In this document: positions 5,206 through 13,763 of the stretch, piece by piece | Layout: each line of letters starts with the position of its first letter | Numbering within the stretch: the first letter of the stretch is position 1 | Assembly (NCBI GenBank): GCA_900554605.1 | Contig: USHU01000008.1 | Location: forward strand, 1-16,007 | Length of the DNA stretch: 16,007 nucleotides | Reading direction: 5' to 3' | DNA from: an uncultured Actinomyces sp. | GTDB taxonomy: Bacteria; Actinomycetota; Actinomycetes; Actinomycetales; Actinomycetaceae | Program-made: the position numbers and the translations under genes | Notes under the pieces: generated by a model | The model's database searches: none | Told to the model about the DNA's origin: nothing | The model's input: the letters and a program-made list of their open reading frames with translations, nothing else

Positions 5206-6009
5206 TCACACGGCCACCGGTGCTTTGATCGTCTGGTGATGTTCATAGCCCTCAATCTCGATGTCGTCGAAATCGTAGGAGAACATCGAATCCGCCCGAC
5301 GCAGCTTCAAAGTTGGGAAGGGATAGGGCTCACGCGAAAGCTGCTCATTCACCTGCTCAACATGGTTCGAGTAAATGTGGCAGTCTCCGCCGGTCCAAAT
5401 AAAGTCGCCAACTTCCAGGCCGGCCTGCTGAGCGAACATGTGGGTCAAGAGCGAATAAGAAGCGATATTGAAAGGAACGCCAAGGAACATGTCGGCACTG
5501 CGCTGATACAGCTGGAGGGACAGGCGCCCTTGGGCGACATAGAGCTGGAAGAACGCGTGGCAGGGCTCAAGAGCCATCTGCGGAAGATCCCCAACATTCC
5601 AGGCTGACACAATCATGCGACGGGAATCAGGGTTAGTCTTCAGCGTCTCTAAAACCTGAGAGATCTGGTCAATCTCACGACCATCCCCGGCATTCCAGCG
5701 ACGCCACTGGACACCATAAACGGGCCCCAAGTCACCATTTTCATCGGCCCATTCATTCCAGATACGAACGCCATTTTCCTGAAGCCAGCGAACATTTGAA
5801 TCCCCGCTGAGGAACCACAAGAGCTCGCCAATGATCGACTTCATGTGGACGCGCTTGGTCGTAATGAGCGGAAAACCCTGTGAGAGGTCGTAGCGAAGCT
5901 GAGCACCGAAAAGGGAACGCGTGCCCGTACCCGTGCGGTCGGTCTTTTCCGCACCCTCACGCATAATCTTTGCCAGTAGGTCTTCGTATTGCCTATCAAC
6001 CTGGTTCAT
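5206..6009 (-). CDS. thyA: Thymidylate synthase
   Basis: It makes dTMP from dUMP and methylene-tetrahydrofolate. It has 267 residues, starting at the ATG at 6009 with AAGGGA upstream; the frame is open further to 6093, but that part overlaps a large hairpin and has no homology-like sequence. Motifs seen are DRTGTGT with R26 (phosphate), [16 protein letters not shown]77-W84, the active-site [12 protein letters not shown] with C150, [17 protein letters not shown] (169-185), and DCHIYSNH (209-216). Length and all landmarks fit the classic ThyA, not the flavin-dependent ThyX. The Glu in LEPC, instead of the more common Pro, is a small variation next to the nucleophile. It is upstream of folA in a minus-strand operon. 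Confidence 0.96.
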   Translation of the reverse strand: MNQVDRQYEDLLAKIMREGAEKTDRTGTGTRSLFGAQLRYDLSQGFPLITTKRVHMKSIIGELLWFLSGDSNVRWLQENGVRIWNEWADENGDLGPVYGVQWRRWNAGDGREIDQISQVLETLKTNPDSRRMIVSAWNVGDLPQMALEPCHAFFQLYVAQGRLSLQLYQRSADMFLGVPFNIASYSLLTHMFAQQAGLEVGDFIWTGGDCHIYSNHVEQVNEQLSREPYPFPTLKLRRADSMFSYDFDDIEIEGYEHHQTIKAPVAV

Positions 6010-6035
6010 TACTTTTCCCTTCCGGCTTTTTGTTC

Positions 6036-6090
6036 CTGCCTTTTCGCCAGCGCCTACAAGCCTAGTGGCACGCGCTGGCGAAAGAGGCAG
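6036..6090. terminator. Large hairpin between osmC-like gene and thyA (possible terminator or attenuator)
   Basis: CTGCC (6036-6040) pairs with GGCAG (6086-6090), and TTTCGCCAGCGC (6042-6053) pairs perfectly with GCGCTGGCGAAA (6072-6083), around an 18-base loop. It lies in the 87-base gap between the two minus-strand genes. Neither strand shows a clean T-tract after it, so termination is possible but not certain. Confidence 0.55.
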
Positions 6091-6096
6091 CAACTC

Positions 6097-6567
6097 TCAA
6101 GATTCGCGAACCTGTTCGGAGGCGATATGCAAGGTGTGAGGCAAGGGCTCAGAAAGGCTATGCGCGATCGTGCAATTGCGCTCAATAGCGGAGCCAGCAC
6201 GACGAAGAAGATTTGCTGTCTCTTCTTCACTGAGCGAAGAGAGGTCCTGAAGAAGTTCGACCTCCATCGAGGTGAAGCGGTCGGCGGCCTCGTCATATTC
6301 GGCGGAAACACCGGCAATCTGAGCGTAGTCCTCGCCCAAGACTGCGGCGAAACGCGCATCAGAAGACATTGCATTGCAACCGGCCAGCGCAAGCTTGAGC
6401 AAATCACCCGGGGTGAAGCGTCCCGGGCCGTCACCGACCAGAACCTCAGCTCCGCGAGCATTACGAGCGACGTACTGACGTACTCCTGTCCGTTCCAAGT
6501 ACAGAGGCCGCGAGGGGCCACCCGCAGCCGCTACAGACTGTGTTGTTTCGCTGATCTCTTCAGCCAT
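6097..6567 (-). CDS. OsmC/Ohr-family protein
   Basis: This 156-residue protein has GGAAGGA 6-7 bases before its ATG. It belongs to the OsmC/Ohr family of thiol peroxidases acting on organic hydroperoxides. Evidence is RFTPGDLLKLALAGCNAMSSD with the first redox cysteine at C64, and ERNCTIAHSL with the second at C132; the family motif has one Cys on each of two helices. The protein carries a roughly 20-residue N-terminal extension before the first strand. It is more OsmC/YhfA-like than Ohr-like, but I cannot place the subfamily by eye. It lies between a DUF2505 gene and thyA on the same strand. Confidence 0.85.
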   Translation of the reverse strand: MAEEISETTQSVAAAGGPSRPLYLERTGVRQYVARNARGAEVLVGDGPGRFTPGDLLKLALAGCNAMSSDARFAAVLGEDYAQIAGVSAEYDEAADRFTSMEVELLQDLSSLSEEETANLLRRAGSAIERNCTIAHSLSEPLPHTLHIASEQVRES

Positions 6568-6619
6568 GATGTGTCCTTCCCGTGTTCTTTATCAGTTCAC
6601 AACCCGAAGTAAAAGGGTT

Positions 6620-7132
6620 TTATTCCGCGATGTAGTACTCGCCCGCATGTCTCTTGAGCCACGTGTCAACGATTGTGTGCTCGCGCTTGAAGAAGTCGTC
6701 AAAATGCGAGGCCACCGTGGCCTCGACCATGCGTCCAATAAGAGGGATGGCAATTCTGTATTCGCCGCTAAGCGCCCACTGACACTGATTGCGATCCCAC
6801 TCCACGGGACTCACGCTCTGAGTCAGGTGCGCGCTAACAGAGACCGCCTCGGCGCTGAGCGTACATGTCGCTTGAAAGTGCCTGGGAGCGACCTGCGTCC
6901 ACACCTCGTCGTATTCGATGAAGACTTGGTTTTCCACCGCCGAGCGCGCTCGGGCAGGAAGTGCATCGGGGTTGAGTTGCCCGCGAACGCTCACGGCGCC
7001 TGCCTGCGGGTGCTCCACCACGGCCTCGCGAATAAGTTCCCCAAAGCGTGTCTGAACGAAATCCCCGTTCGTGCTGATTTCGACGAATGCCTCCGGCGAG
7101 CATTGATACTGCGCATCCCCATTGACCTGCAT
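6620..7132 (-). CDS. DUF2505 family protein
   Basis: This 170-residue protein starts at the ATG at 7132; an in-frame extension to 7183 precedes sequence that does not look like the family. The start has only a weak binding site (TTGGAC). The pattern of an N-terminal strand with the start MQVNGDAQYQCSPEAFVEI, a Trp-rich middle (DEVWTQV, PVEWDRNQCQW) and the ending IPLIGRMVEATVASHFDDFFKREHTIVDTWLK is that of DUF2505, an actinobacterial family with a START-like/SRPBCC fold. Its function is unknown. It is the first gene of the minus-strand cluster with the osmC-like gene, thyA and folA, and is divergent from pdtaS. Confidence 0.75.
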   Translation of the reverse strand: MQVNGDAQYQCSPEAFVEISTNGDFVQTRFGELIREAVVEHPQAGAVSVRGQLNPDALPARARSAVENQVFIEYDEVWTQVAPRHFQATCTLSAEAVSVSAHLTQSVSPVEWDRNQCQWALSGEYRIAIPLIGRMVEATVASHFDDFFKREHTIVDTWLKRHAGEYYIAE

Positions 7133-7190
7133 TATTGTCCAATCTTCTGATCTTCTTCGCTCGTTTGTTGAAGCGAAGTCCACAGGAGTG

Positions 7191-7220
7191 ATTGTATCCT
7201 TGCCGCCCGTTGATTCTCAC
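7191..7220 (-). promoter_or_regulatory. Putative promoter of the DUF2505 gene
   Basis: On the minus strand GTGAGA (7220-7215) is followed after 18 bases by TACAAT (7196-7191), a 5/6 match to the -10 consensus. Transcription would start near 7184, giving a leader of about 50 bases. The -35 overlaps the left arm of the inverted repeat at 7217-7245. Confidence 0.45.
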
Positions 7221-7245
7221 AATAAGGCGAGTGCCGCTATTGTGA
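7217..7245. promoter_or_regulatory. Inverted repeat in the divergent pdtaS promoter region (candidate operator)
   Basis: TCACAATA (7217-7224) and TATTGTGA (7238-7245) are perfect 8-bp arms separated by 13 bases. The right arm contains the putative -10 (TATTGT) of pdtaS, and the left arm overlaps the -35 of the divergent gene. A protein bound here would touch both promoters. Confidence 0.5.
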
Positions 7246-7249
7246 AGAC

Positions 7250-8719
7250 ATGTCGGACATGTCAAGCTTTGCCCAATCTGCAGAAGTCTCATTCACTCCT
7301 AAGCTGTCCCCTGGAGCTCACGATCATTTGCACCAGCTCTTGGCTGATTGGCAGGTTCTTGCAGACCTTGCGGCTGCCGACTTGGTGTTGTGGCTCCATA
7401 CAGACGATGATCGTTTCTTCGCCGCAGAGAATTGCCGACCGTCAACCTCGATCACCGTTCACGCTGACGATCCGCGAGGCCTGTATCTTCCTCTTGCTCG
7501 CGAGGCCGAGCTGCGTGAGGCGATGAGAACCGGCAAGGTCGTGCGCCCGACTTCGCCGCATTGGGCCGGTACCTACTCGGTTCTCGAAGTCTGCGTACCC
7601 ATCCCCTACGAGGGCGAAGTTATCGCAGTGCTTACGCGCGAAACGAATCTATCGTCGCCTCGTCTTGCTCAAAACTTTGATACCTGGACCAGTGACGCGG
7701 CGGACATCATCTGCGAGATGATCACTCAGGGCGAGTACCCCTACAAGTCTGCTCCAACAGCTTCCGCGCATGGCGTTCCTCGCGTCCAAGACGGAGCCAT
7801 TCTCATCGATCAAGATGGAAAGGTCCTTCAGACGACCCCCAACGCTATGTCGTGCCTGCGTCGCATTGGAATCCGTCAAGACTCTGTATTTGGCGAAATC
7901 TTGGCCGAACGCATCACAGATGCTGTCAGCGATGAGAACAGCGTTGAAGAGTCGTTGGCGGTCGTCGTCATGGGACGAGCACCTTGGCGCGTCGAACTAT
8001 CGGTTCAAGGGGTCACGATCTCCTTGCGCGCGCTTCCGCTTGTTGACGGTCATAAGCGTCTGGGCGCTGTCATCTTGACGCGTGATATCACCGAGATTCG
8101 TCGACGCGAACAAGAACTCATGACAAAGGACGCAACGATTCGCGAGATTCACCACCGCGTGAAGAATAATCTGCAGACGGTGTCGGCTCTGCTGCGTCTT
8201 CAGTCTCGCCGTTCTGATCTGGAAAGCGTTCAGGCCGCACTCAAGGAAGCCGAGCGACGAGTCCAAGCGATTGCGACCGTTCACGAGGCCCTCTCACAAG
8301 ACGTCAATGAACAGGTTGATTTTGACGATGTCGCGCGAACGATTGTGCGAATGGCCGGAACGCTCGCTTCAACCGATCATGCGGTCGATGTAACGACAAC
8401 CGGCGAGTTCGGCAGCCTTGCGGCCGCGCAGGCTCAGGCCATGGCGACTGTTCTCAACGAACTCGTGTCAAATTCGGTTGAGCACGGTCTTGCGGATAAG
8501 GATGGGCTGATCCGCGTCCACGCGCAGCGCAACGGCAACCAGCTCATTGTCACGGTCACTGACAACGGCGCAGGAATCCAGCCCGGTCGTGCGATGACGG
8601 GTTTGGGAACGCAGATCGTTAATCAGATGGTTCGCGGCGAACTTCGAGGCAGCATCGATTGGGAGCCTGCTGAAGGTGGCGGAACCATCGTCACATTGAA
8701 GGCCCGTTTATCCGACTGA
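7250..8719 (+). CDS. pdtaS: PdtaS-type cytosolic sensor histidine kinase
   Basis: This 489-residue protein has no membrane segments. Domains in order are an N-terminal GAF-like domain (about 25-160), a PAS-like domain (about 178-285), a HisKA_2 dimerisation helix pair with REIHHRVKNNLQTVSALLRLQ (298-318, phosphoacceptor His at 301/302), and a HATPase domain with N box NELVSNSVEHG (403-413), TDNGAGI (437-443) and GLGTQIV (452-458). This is the architecture of PdtaS, which in mycobacteria phosphorylates the RNA-binding antiterminator PdtaR. The partner gene is not in the window. The ATG at 7250 has no ribosome binding site, but a TATTGT lies 6 bases upstream, suggesting a leaderless transcript; an ATG at 7259 is the alternative. 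Confidence 0.9.
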   Translation: MSDMSSFAQSAEVSFTPKLSPGAHDHLHQLLADWQVLADLAAADLVLWLHTDDDRFFAAENCRPSTSITVHADDPRGLYLPLAREAELREAMRTGKVVRPTSPHWAGTYSVLEVCVPIPYEGEVIAVLTRETNLSSPRLAQNFDTWTSDAADIICEMITQGEYPYKSAPTASAHGVPRVQDGAILIDQDGKVLQTTPNAMSCLRRIGIRQDSVFGEILAERITDAVSDENSVEESLAVVVMGRAPWRVELSVQGVTISLRALPLVDGHKRLGAVILTRDITEIRRREQELMTKDATIREIHHRVKNNLQTVSALLRLQSRRSDLESVQAALKEAERRVQAIATVHEALSQDVNEQVDFDDVARTIVRMAGTLASTDHAVDVTTTGEFGSLAAAQAQAMATVLNELVSNSVEHGLADKDGLIRVHAQRNGNQLIVTVTDNGAGIQPGRAMTGLGTQIVNQMVRGELRGSIDWEPAEGGGTIVTLKARLSD

Positions 8720-8786
8720 AAGTTTGTACCCACACCTTTCCTCGAAAAACTAATAAGGAAGGGCCTAGATACAACGCTTGTGATGT

Positions 8787-8838
8787 GAATGTCGTTGGGG
8801 GCGGGAGGATTGAAATCCTCTCGCCCCCAACGACATTC
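8787..8838. terminator. Long hairpin between convergent pdtaS and UPF0182 genes
   Basis: Two 25-base arms (8787-8811 and 8814-8838) match with a single difference, which is a G-U wobble in plus-strand RNA. The loop is effectively TGAA. The core includes GTCGTTGGGGGCG against CGCCCCCAACGAC. There is no clear T-tract. It lies 16 bases from the end of the UPF0182 gene and 67 bases from the end of pdtaS, so a bidirectional terminator is the likely role. Confidence 0.7.
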
Positions 8839-8854
8839 ATGATGTGTCAGCACA

Positions 8855-11800
8855 TCAGGAACCAGAGCCCTTTTGTGCTTCCAGTGCCTTTTGAGCCTCA
8901 ATAGCCTTGGCAAGGGAATCGTTCAAGCGTTTCTGCGATTCACCATAAGCTGCCCAGTCATTGTTCTTCAGGGCATTTTGGCCATCTTGGATGGCCTGAT
9001 TAGCGTCCTGAAGAGCAGAGGCGAGCTGCTGTGAGGGCTCACTATTCGTATCGGTATTTTGGTTCTTATCCTTGCCGGAGGTGTCCTTACCCGTCACCTT
9101 CGCAGCTGAATCTCCACCGAAGGTCTGATCCAGTGACTCTTGCAAAGTCGGAGCGAATCCAACGCGATTACCAAAAGCCGTCAAGACGAAACGCAGCACC
9201 GGGTAGTTTGCGCCGCCCGATCCTTGAATGTACACAGGCTGGACATAAAGTAGGCCTCCGCCCACAGGCAGGGTCAAGAGGTTACCCCTAATGACCGTTG
9301 AATCCGATAGGTTCAACACGTTCAATTGCGAGGCAATTGTCTGGTTCGTGTCGTAGGCATTTTGGATCTGTCCGGGGCCGGGAACCGTCGTCGAGGAAGG
9401 CAGTGCGATCAATCGCAGTTTGCCGTATCCCTCACGGACTTGCCCAGCTTGGCTTCCCGTTTCGGAATCGACTGCGAGGAAGCCAGCCATGGCCTCGCGC
9501 TTGGACTCACCACCGGGGACGAATACCGAGGTCAGGGAGAACTCCGCGGAGTCTTGCCCAGGCATCTGCATGGTCAAGTAGTAGGGCGGCTGAACTCGGA
9601 TCGCCTGCAGCTGCGCGGAGGTCATGTTCTGAGACAAACCATTGGCTGTTGCCGCAGTCGAAGTTTCTTCTGCGAGTCGCCAGCGGTCACCGCCGGTGTA
9701 AAAATCAGCGGCATCACGCACGTGGTAAGACGTCAGAAGGTCACGCTGAACCTTGAACATATCCTCCGGGTAGCGCAGGTGCCCCATCAGGTCGGCAGAG
9801 ATATTTGCCTTGGGTTCTACAGTTCCGGGGTAGATCTTCGTCCAGGTATTGAGGATCGGATCGTTATCGTCCCACTGGAACAAACGCACCGATCCGTCGT
9901 AGGCATCGACGATGGCCTTCACCGAGTTACGCATGTAGTTGATGGAGTTTCCTTGGATGTACTCCCCCACCGACTGCGAGCGCGAATCAACCGTGCTGGA
10001 GGACAGCGATTGGTGCTGGGCATAGGGGTAGGAATCCGTGGTCGTGTAGGCATCAACAACCCACACCAGACGCTTCGGGGTCGAAGGATCTCCATCGGTA
10101 TCGACAACCGCCGGGTAAGCCTTCTGCTCCAAAGTCAGGTAAGGCGCAACCTTTGCCACTCGCAGCAAGGGATCACGGTCATACAGGATCTGGGATTCTT
10201 CATTCGTTTGAGAGGAGAAGAAGATATCGGTTGACCCGAACTTGATTGAGTACAGGAGCTTATTCCACACATTCCCAACCGAGGGTCCACCGTTGCCGGT
10301 GAAGGTTGTGGAGACCTGACCACCGGGAGCGTTGTCATCGGGGTAGTCAAGTTCTTGGGGCGCGGTGCCCTCTGGGCCACCAACGATCGAGTAATCAGGC
10401 GCCGACTGAGAGAAGTAGACGCGAGGCTCGTAGGATCCCATTTCACCCGTCGAGGGGATGGATTGCTCCCAGTAGGCGGGAAGACCATCAGAAGTGATGG
10501 TGTTACCGTAGGCAGCGACAACACCGAAACCGTGGGTGTAGACGGTGTGCCGGTTGACCCAGGTCTGCTGTTCTTGGGAAAGGCCAGCGAGGTTGAGTTC
10601 ACGCATCGAAATGACGGTGTCACGACGTTCACCATTGATGGTGTATCGGTCGACAAAGAACCCGGAATCAAAGGAGTAGTAGGGACGCGACTGCTGAAGC
10701 TGCTGAACAGTCTTGCGGATCACCTGCGGGTCGAGCAGTCGAATCTGCGAGGTCGATTCCGAGTCTTCGCGCAACTGACCGGGCTGAGCGCTAGTCGTTG
10801 CGTCGTAGGTCGTGTAGTCCAAATCATCCAGACCATAGGCACTCAAAGTCGCATCAATATTGTTCTGGATATAGGGAGCGTTTAGAGAACGCGCGTTCGG
10901 GCGGACCCTGAACTGTTCGATGAGCGCGGGGTAGGCACCACCGATGACCAATGCGGCAACCACGGTGACAACGACGCCGATCGTGGGAAGGCGCCAGGTG
11001 CCTCGGAAAGCGGCAATAAGGAAGAGAACTGCAACCGCGAGCGAGATCACCGCGAGGATTGAGTGCGCGGGAAGAGTGGCGTTGACGTCCGCATACATTG
11101 CGCCGTCAATGTTGTCCCCACTTTGAGTGAGCAGCGAGTAGCGTCCGATCCAGTAGTATGCGCCGATGATCACCGAGGCCACGGCTGCGAGGATCCCCAG
11201 GTGGCGTCGCACGTTTTTCCGAGCGTGCGGGCGCGGAGTGAGTTGCAGTCCTCCGTAGAGGTAGGACACAGCAAGCGAGACCGCCAGGGAGAGAAGAACA
11301 AGGCGCATCAGGAAAGAGACGACCAGCTCAAGGAAGGGAAGAGTGAAGACGAAGAATGAAACGTCCCACCCGAAAATCGGGTCGGTCTTCCCGAAGGGTG
11401 TCGCGTTGAGCCAGGTGAGGACAGTCTGCCATCCTTCGGCGAGCCTGATTCCAACGGGGATACCGATCAGCAGCGCAACCAGCCAGGCCAGCCCCTTCTT
11501 GTGGGGCTCAATCGCTTCTTGGTATTGGCGAAGATTCGCGCCTGCTTCTCCCCTGCCCGATGGCACGCGATGACGATGAGCCAGACCAATCATCGTGCGC
11601 AAGAGAGCTACTGAAATCACTGCACCGATGAGTGCCAGCGCAGCGATAGCTCCCCACCGGGTCAAAATGATCCGAGTCGAATGCATCTGCTGGAACCAGA
11701 GAATTTCGGTCCAGAACGATGAAGCAGCGTAGACAAAAAGCCCCACGAGCACCAAGACCACAACGGTGATGGCTCCGGGGCCGATCTTGGGGCGACGGAA

Positions 11801-11857
11801 CTCAATCTTGGGCAATTGGATGGGGTTATTGCCGATGGAGAAGGGAGAATCGCTCAC
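8855..11857 (-). CDS. UPF0182 family integral membrane protein
   Basis: This 1000-residue protein starts at a GTG (11857) preceded by GAGAGGAAG. Residues about 25-315 contain seven hydrophobic segments (near 28-50, 68-88, 122-142, 165-198, 220-242, 265-286, 293-312). Residues about 330-880 form a large domain probably outside the membrane, with RPYYSFDSGFFVDRY and TVYTHGFGVVAAYGN typical of UPF0182/COG1615. The last 90 residues are a polar, Gln/Lys/Asp-rich, probably helical tail (QDANQAIQDGQNALKNNDWA). The biochemical function is unknown. The family is common in actinobacteria and often lies beside a PDZ Lon-like protease, as here, though here a PPA1309 gene intervenes. Confidence 0.93.
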   Translation of the reverse strand: MSDSPFSIGNNPIQLPKIEFRRPKIGPGAITVVVLVLVGLFVYAASSFWTEILWFQQMHSTRIILTRWGAIAALALIGAVISVALLRTMIGLAHRHRVPSGRGEAGANLRQYQEAIEPHKKGLAWLVALLIGIPVGIRLAEGWQTVLTWLNATPFGKTDPIFGWDVSFFVFTLPFLELVVSFLMRLVLLSLAVSLAVSYLYGGLQLTPRPHARKNVRRHLGILAAVASVIIGAYYWIGRYSLLTQSGDNIDGAMYADVNATLPAHSILAVISLAVAVLFLIAAFRGTWRLPTIGVVVTVVAALVIGGAYPALIEQFRVRPNARSLNAPYIQNNIDATLSAYGLDDLDYTTYDATTSAQPGQLREDSESTSQIRLLDPQVIRKTVQQLQQSRPYYSFDSGFFVDRYTINGERRDTVISMRELNLAGLSQEQQTWVNRHTVYTHGFGVVAAYGNTITSDGLPAYWEQSIPSTGEMGSYEPRVYFSQSAPDYSIVGGPEGTAPQELDYPDDNAPGGQVSTTFTGNGGPSVGNVWNKLLYSIKFGSTDIFFSSQTNEESQILYDRDPLLRVAKVAPYLTLEQKAYPAVVDTDGDPSTPKRLVWVVDAYTTTDSYPYAQHQSLSSSTVDSRSQSVGEYIQGNSINYMRNSVKAIVDAYDGSVRLFQWDDNDPILNTWTKIYPGTVEPKANISADLMGHLRYPEDMFKVQRDLLTSYHVRDAADFYTGGDRWRLAEETSTAATANGLSQNMTSAQLQAIRVQPPYYLTMQMPGQDSAEFSLTSVFVPGGESKREAMAGFLAVDSETGSQAGQVREGYGKLRLIALPSSTTVPGPGQIQNAYDTNQTIASQLNVLNLSDSTVIRGNLLTLPVGGGLLYVQPVYIQGSGGANYPVLRFVLTAFGNRVGFAPTLQESLDQTFGGDSAAKVTGKDTSGKDKNQNTDTNSEPSQQLASALQDANQAIQDGQNALKNNDWAAYGESQKRLNDSLAKAIEAQKALEAQKGSGS

Positions 11858-11893
11858 AAAGCTTCCTCTCTAGAGAATGATCACGATATGTGT

Positions 11894-11899
11894 ATTCTA
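11894..11899 (-). promoter_or_regulatory. -10 element for the UPF0182 gene
   Basis: TAGAAT on the minus strand (5/6 to consensus) lies about 37 bases before the GTG start. No convincing -35 was seen at 16-18 bases upstream. Confidence 0.4.
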
Positions 11900-11906
11900 G
11901 CCAGCC

Positions 11907-11926
11907 GCGCATGCATCTGCGTGCGC
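11907..11926. repeat. Imperfect 20-base palindrome in a divergent promoter gap
   Basis: GCGCATGCA (11907-11915), TC, then TGCGTGCGC (11918-11926): 8 of 9 positions are symmetric. It lies between the putative -10 elements of the UPF0182 gene and the PPA1309-family gene, so it could be an operator for either. Confidence 0.4.
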
Positions 11927-11951
11927 CAAGTGCCTGTGGGAAAATGAGCGC

Positions 11952-12497
11952 ATGAATGAACTCACCCCCACCGCTGACCAGCTCGCCCTCGCTCATGTCG
12001 TTCTCGACATTGAAAAAGCGGCATCACTGGTTGGCTGGGATCATGCGCCTTCCCTTTATGCTCTGGTGCACACAGCGACTCTTCTCGATCAGCCTGATCT
12101 TCCTGAAGAACTCAAAGGCGCCCTGCGCCAAGAATGGGACGGTACTGATACTCATTTGAGTGCAATCATCCAAGAAGACTTCCAGGGGGAAGACCTCGAA
12201 GAGATGCTCGCCCACCTCGCGTGGCCGCCTTCGGTCGTCGGCGCAGCACTGAGCCTCGAACGCGTCATTGTTCCCCCCGAGGTGGAAGCACAGGCTCCGG
12301 AAGATCCCGATGAAGCTCTTGCTTTCATTTCGAATCATCCCAAGGCTACCGATGTTCGCATTGCAGCGGGAGCCCTGCGCAGCGGTGAGACGTGGAGCGC
12401 TCTGCGCGCGCGTACTTTCGACAGCGATGACAAGGTCGGTCAGGGTTCGCAATTGGTCCCCGGGCTAACGGACGCGCTCTTAGCCTCGCTTTCCTAA
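11952..12497 (+). CDS. PPA1309 family protein (unknown function)
   Basis: This is a 181-residue protein, mostly helical, acidic, without membrane segments. The pattern LAHVVLDIEKAASLVGWDHAPSLYALV near the start, followed by LAHLAWPPSVVGAALSLERVIVPPE and then HPKATDVRIAAGALRSGETWSALRAR, is that of the PPA1309 family seen near UPF0182 and PDZ genes in actinobacteria. No catalytic motif is visible. The ATG at 11952 has no ribosome binding site; GAAAAT ends 6 bases upstream and could be the -10 of a leaderless transcript. It converges on the PDZ protease gene, with a 12-base palindrome in the 41-base gap. Confidence 0.8.
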   Translation: MNELTPTADQLALAHVVLDIEKAASLVGWDHAPSLYALVHTATLLDQPDLPEELKGALRQEWDGTDTHLSAIIQEDFQGEDLEEMLAHLAWPPSVVGAALSLERVIVPPEVEAQAPEDPDEALAFISNHPKATDVRIAAGALRSGETWSALRARTFDSDDKVGQGSQLVPGLTDALLASLS

Positions 12498-12507
12498 GGA
12501 ATCGACG

Positions 12508-12519
12508 AGGCGCGCGCCT
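12508..12519. terminator. Short palindrome between convergent genes (weak terminator candidate)
   Basis: The perfect 12-base palindrome AGGCGCGCGCCT lies in the 41-base gap between the PPA1309-family gene and the PDZ protease gene. No T-tract follows. Confidence 0.35.
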
Positions 12520-12538
12520 GCCCCTAACGTTCTTTGGC

Positions 12539-13729
12539 TTACTTGGCTTCGCAGGTCGGAAGGGAATCCCCACGGTCTGCGGCAATCGCATCTACTGCCT
12601 CGTGAGCTTCATGAAGGGTTGACACACGCACGACCCGCAATCCCCCCGGGACGTGTCCAATGACCTGATCGCAATTGCTTTCAGGGGCAAGGAACCAGCT
12701 GGCCCCGTCGCGTTTTGCACCCTGCATTTTCTGTGCAATTCCACCGATTGCCCCAACTTTGCCGTCATAGGACATGGTCCCAGTTCCGGCGATCGACTTC
12801 CCGCCCGTCATGTCTCCTTCACTGAGGCGGTCAATGATGCCCAGCGAGAACATCATTCCCGCGGAGGGGCCGCCGATGTTCTCCAAGGAGAAATGAATAT
12901 CTACGGGAAGATTTACCTGCGCATCCAGGTAGATCCCAAGCTTCGAGCCTTCTGTTTCTCCGACAGAGGCAGCAGAAACAACTGTTTCTGTCCGTTGATC
13001 CTCACCGTTTTTCACCGTGACTTTGAGTGTCGAGCCGGGAGCGACCTTGCGCATGATCGCAAAAGGATCAGCGGGAGTTTCGATTGAGCGAAGGACCCCA
13101 TCGGGGGTTTCGATCGATTGGAGGATATCGCCCTCACGCAGTTTCCCCTGCGCGTCGGACCCCTCGACGGTGCCCGTAATCTTGATGGTCGCGGGGACTT
13201 TCCAGCCAAGCTCCATCAAGGCCGCGACTTTCGCCGTCGACTGCGACCCCGTCATTTGCGCTTTGTTGGCATTATCAACCTGCTCGCGGGTGACGTTATC
13301 GGGATAGACCTTCGAATAGGGAACCAGTTCCGAGGCCGGGGTGAGTTCCGCTTGAATCCACCCATAGACGTTGAGCCTGCGCCCAGGGCCACCCATCTCA
13401 GAGACCGTCACCATCCGCAATTGGCCGCTGTCCGCATTGGTCGAAGGATCTGGGTTTTTGATTTCTTCACCCGTCAGGGGGTTGGTCCCTGTGATGGAGA
13501 GAAGCTCCTCAGTGCCATCTTTCGTTGCCGCGGCCCCCAAAATATTCACCGTCGGCCCGGGAAGGCGTGCGACGTAGGGCAGCGGGACAACCGCCGCAGC
13601 CACGCCAAGAATGCTCATGACGACAACCGTGACCGTTAGTCTACGTAGCCAGCGCAGGCTACGAGCATTGGCCTGCGGGTCTTCATCGTTCACGTCGTGA
13701 TCGTCATGGAGTTCATTCATACCTGTCAT
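12539..13729 (-). CDS. Membrane-anchored PDZ domain Lon-like serine protease (YlbL-like)
   Basis: This is a 396-residue protein. A membrane segment at about 30-50 follows an acidic cytoplasmic N-terminus; the rest should lie outside the membrane. A PDZ domain occupies about 178-255 (GKLREGDILQSIETPDG). The C-terminal S16 Lon-type domain has the catalytic serine in GGPSAGMM (S289) and lysine in VGAIGGIAQK (K334), spaced as in the Lon Ser-Lys dyad. YlbL in B. subtilis is a relative that takes part in checkpoint recovery by degrading YneA; the substrate here is unknown. An unrelated direct repeat, with SIETP occurring twice at about 205-219, lies inside the PDZ region. An ATG 9 bases downstream is an alternative start. 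It is divergent from the DUF2342 gene. Confidence 0.92.
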   Translation of the reverse strand: MTGMNELHDDHDVNDEDPQANARSLRWLRRLTVTVVVMSILGVAAAVVPLPYVARLPGPTVNILGAAATKDGTEELLSITGTNPLTGEEIKNPDPSTNADSGQLRMVTVSEMGGPGRRLNVYGWIQAELTPASELVPYSKVYPDNVTREQVDNANKAQMTGSQSTAKVAALMELGWKVPATIKITGTVEGSDAQGKLREGDILQSIETPDGVLRSIETPADPFAIMRKVAPGSTLKVTVKNGEDQRTETVVSAASVGETEGSKLGIYLDAQVNLPVDIHFSLENIGGPSAGMMFSLGIIDRLSEGDMTGGKSIAGTGTMSYDGKVGAIGGIAQKMQGAKRDGASWFLAPESNCDQVIGHVPGGLRVVRVSTLHEAHEAVDAIAADRGDSLPTCEAK

Positions 13730-13763
13730 TGTCCCTCAGCATGGAAGCATTCGTGAGTCGGAA

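Noticed and set aside
6010..6093. Longer N-terminus for thyA
   Set aside because: The extension lies on the 6036-6090 hairpin, has no family-like sequence, and the ATG at 6009 has a binding site and the normal ThyA length.
9326..10885. Long plus-strand reading frames antisense to the UPF0182 gene
   Set aside because: High-GC antisense shadows of a well-supported 1000-residue gene; no ribosome binding sites or recognisable domains.
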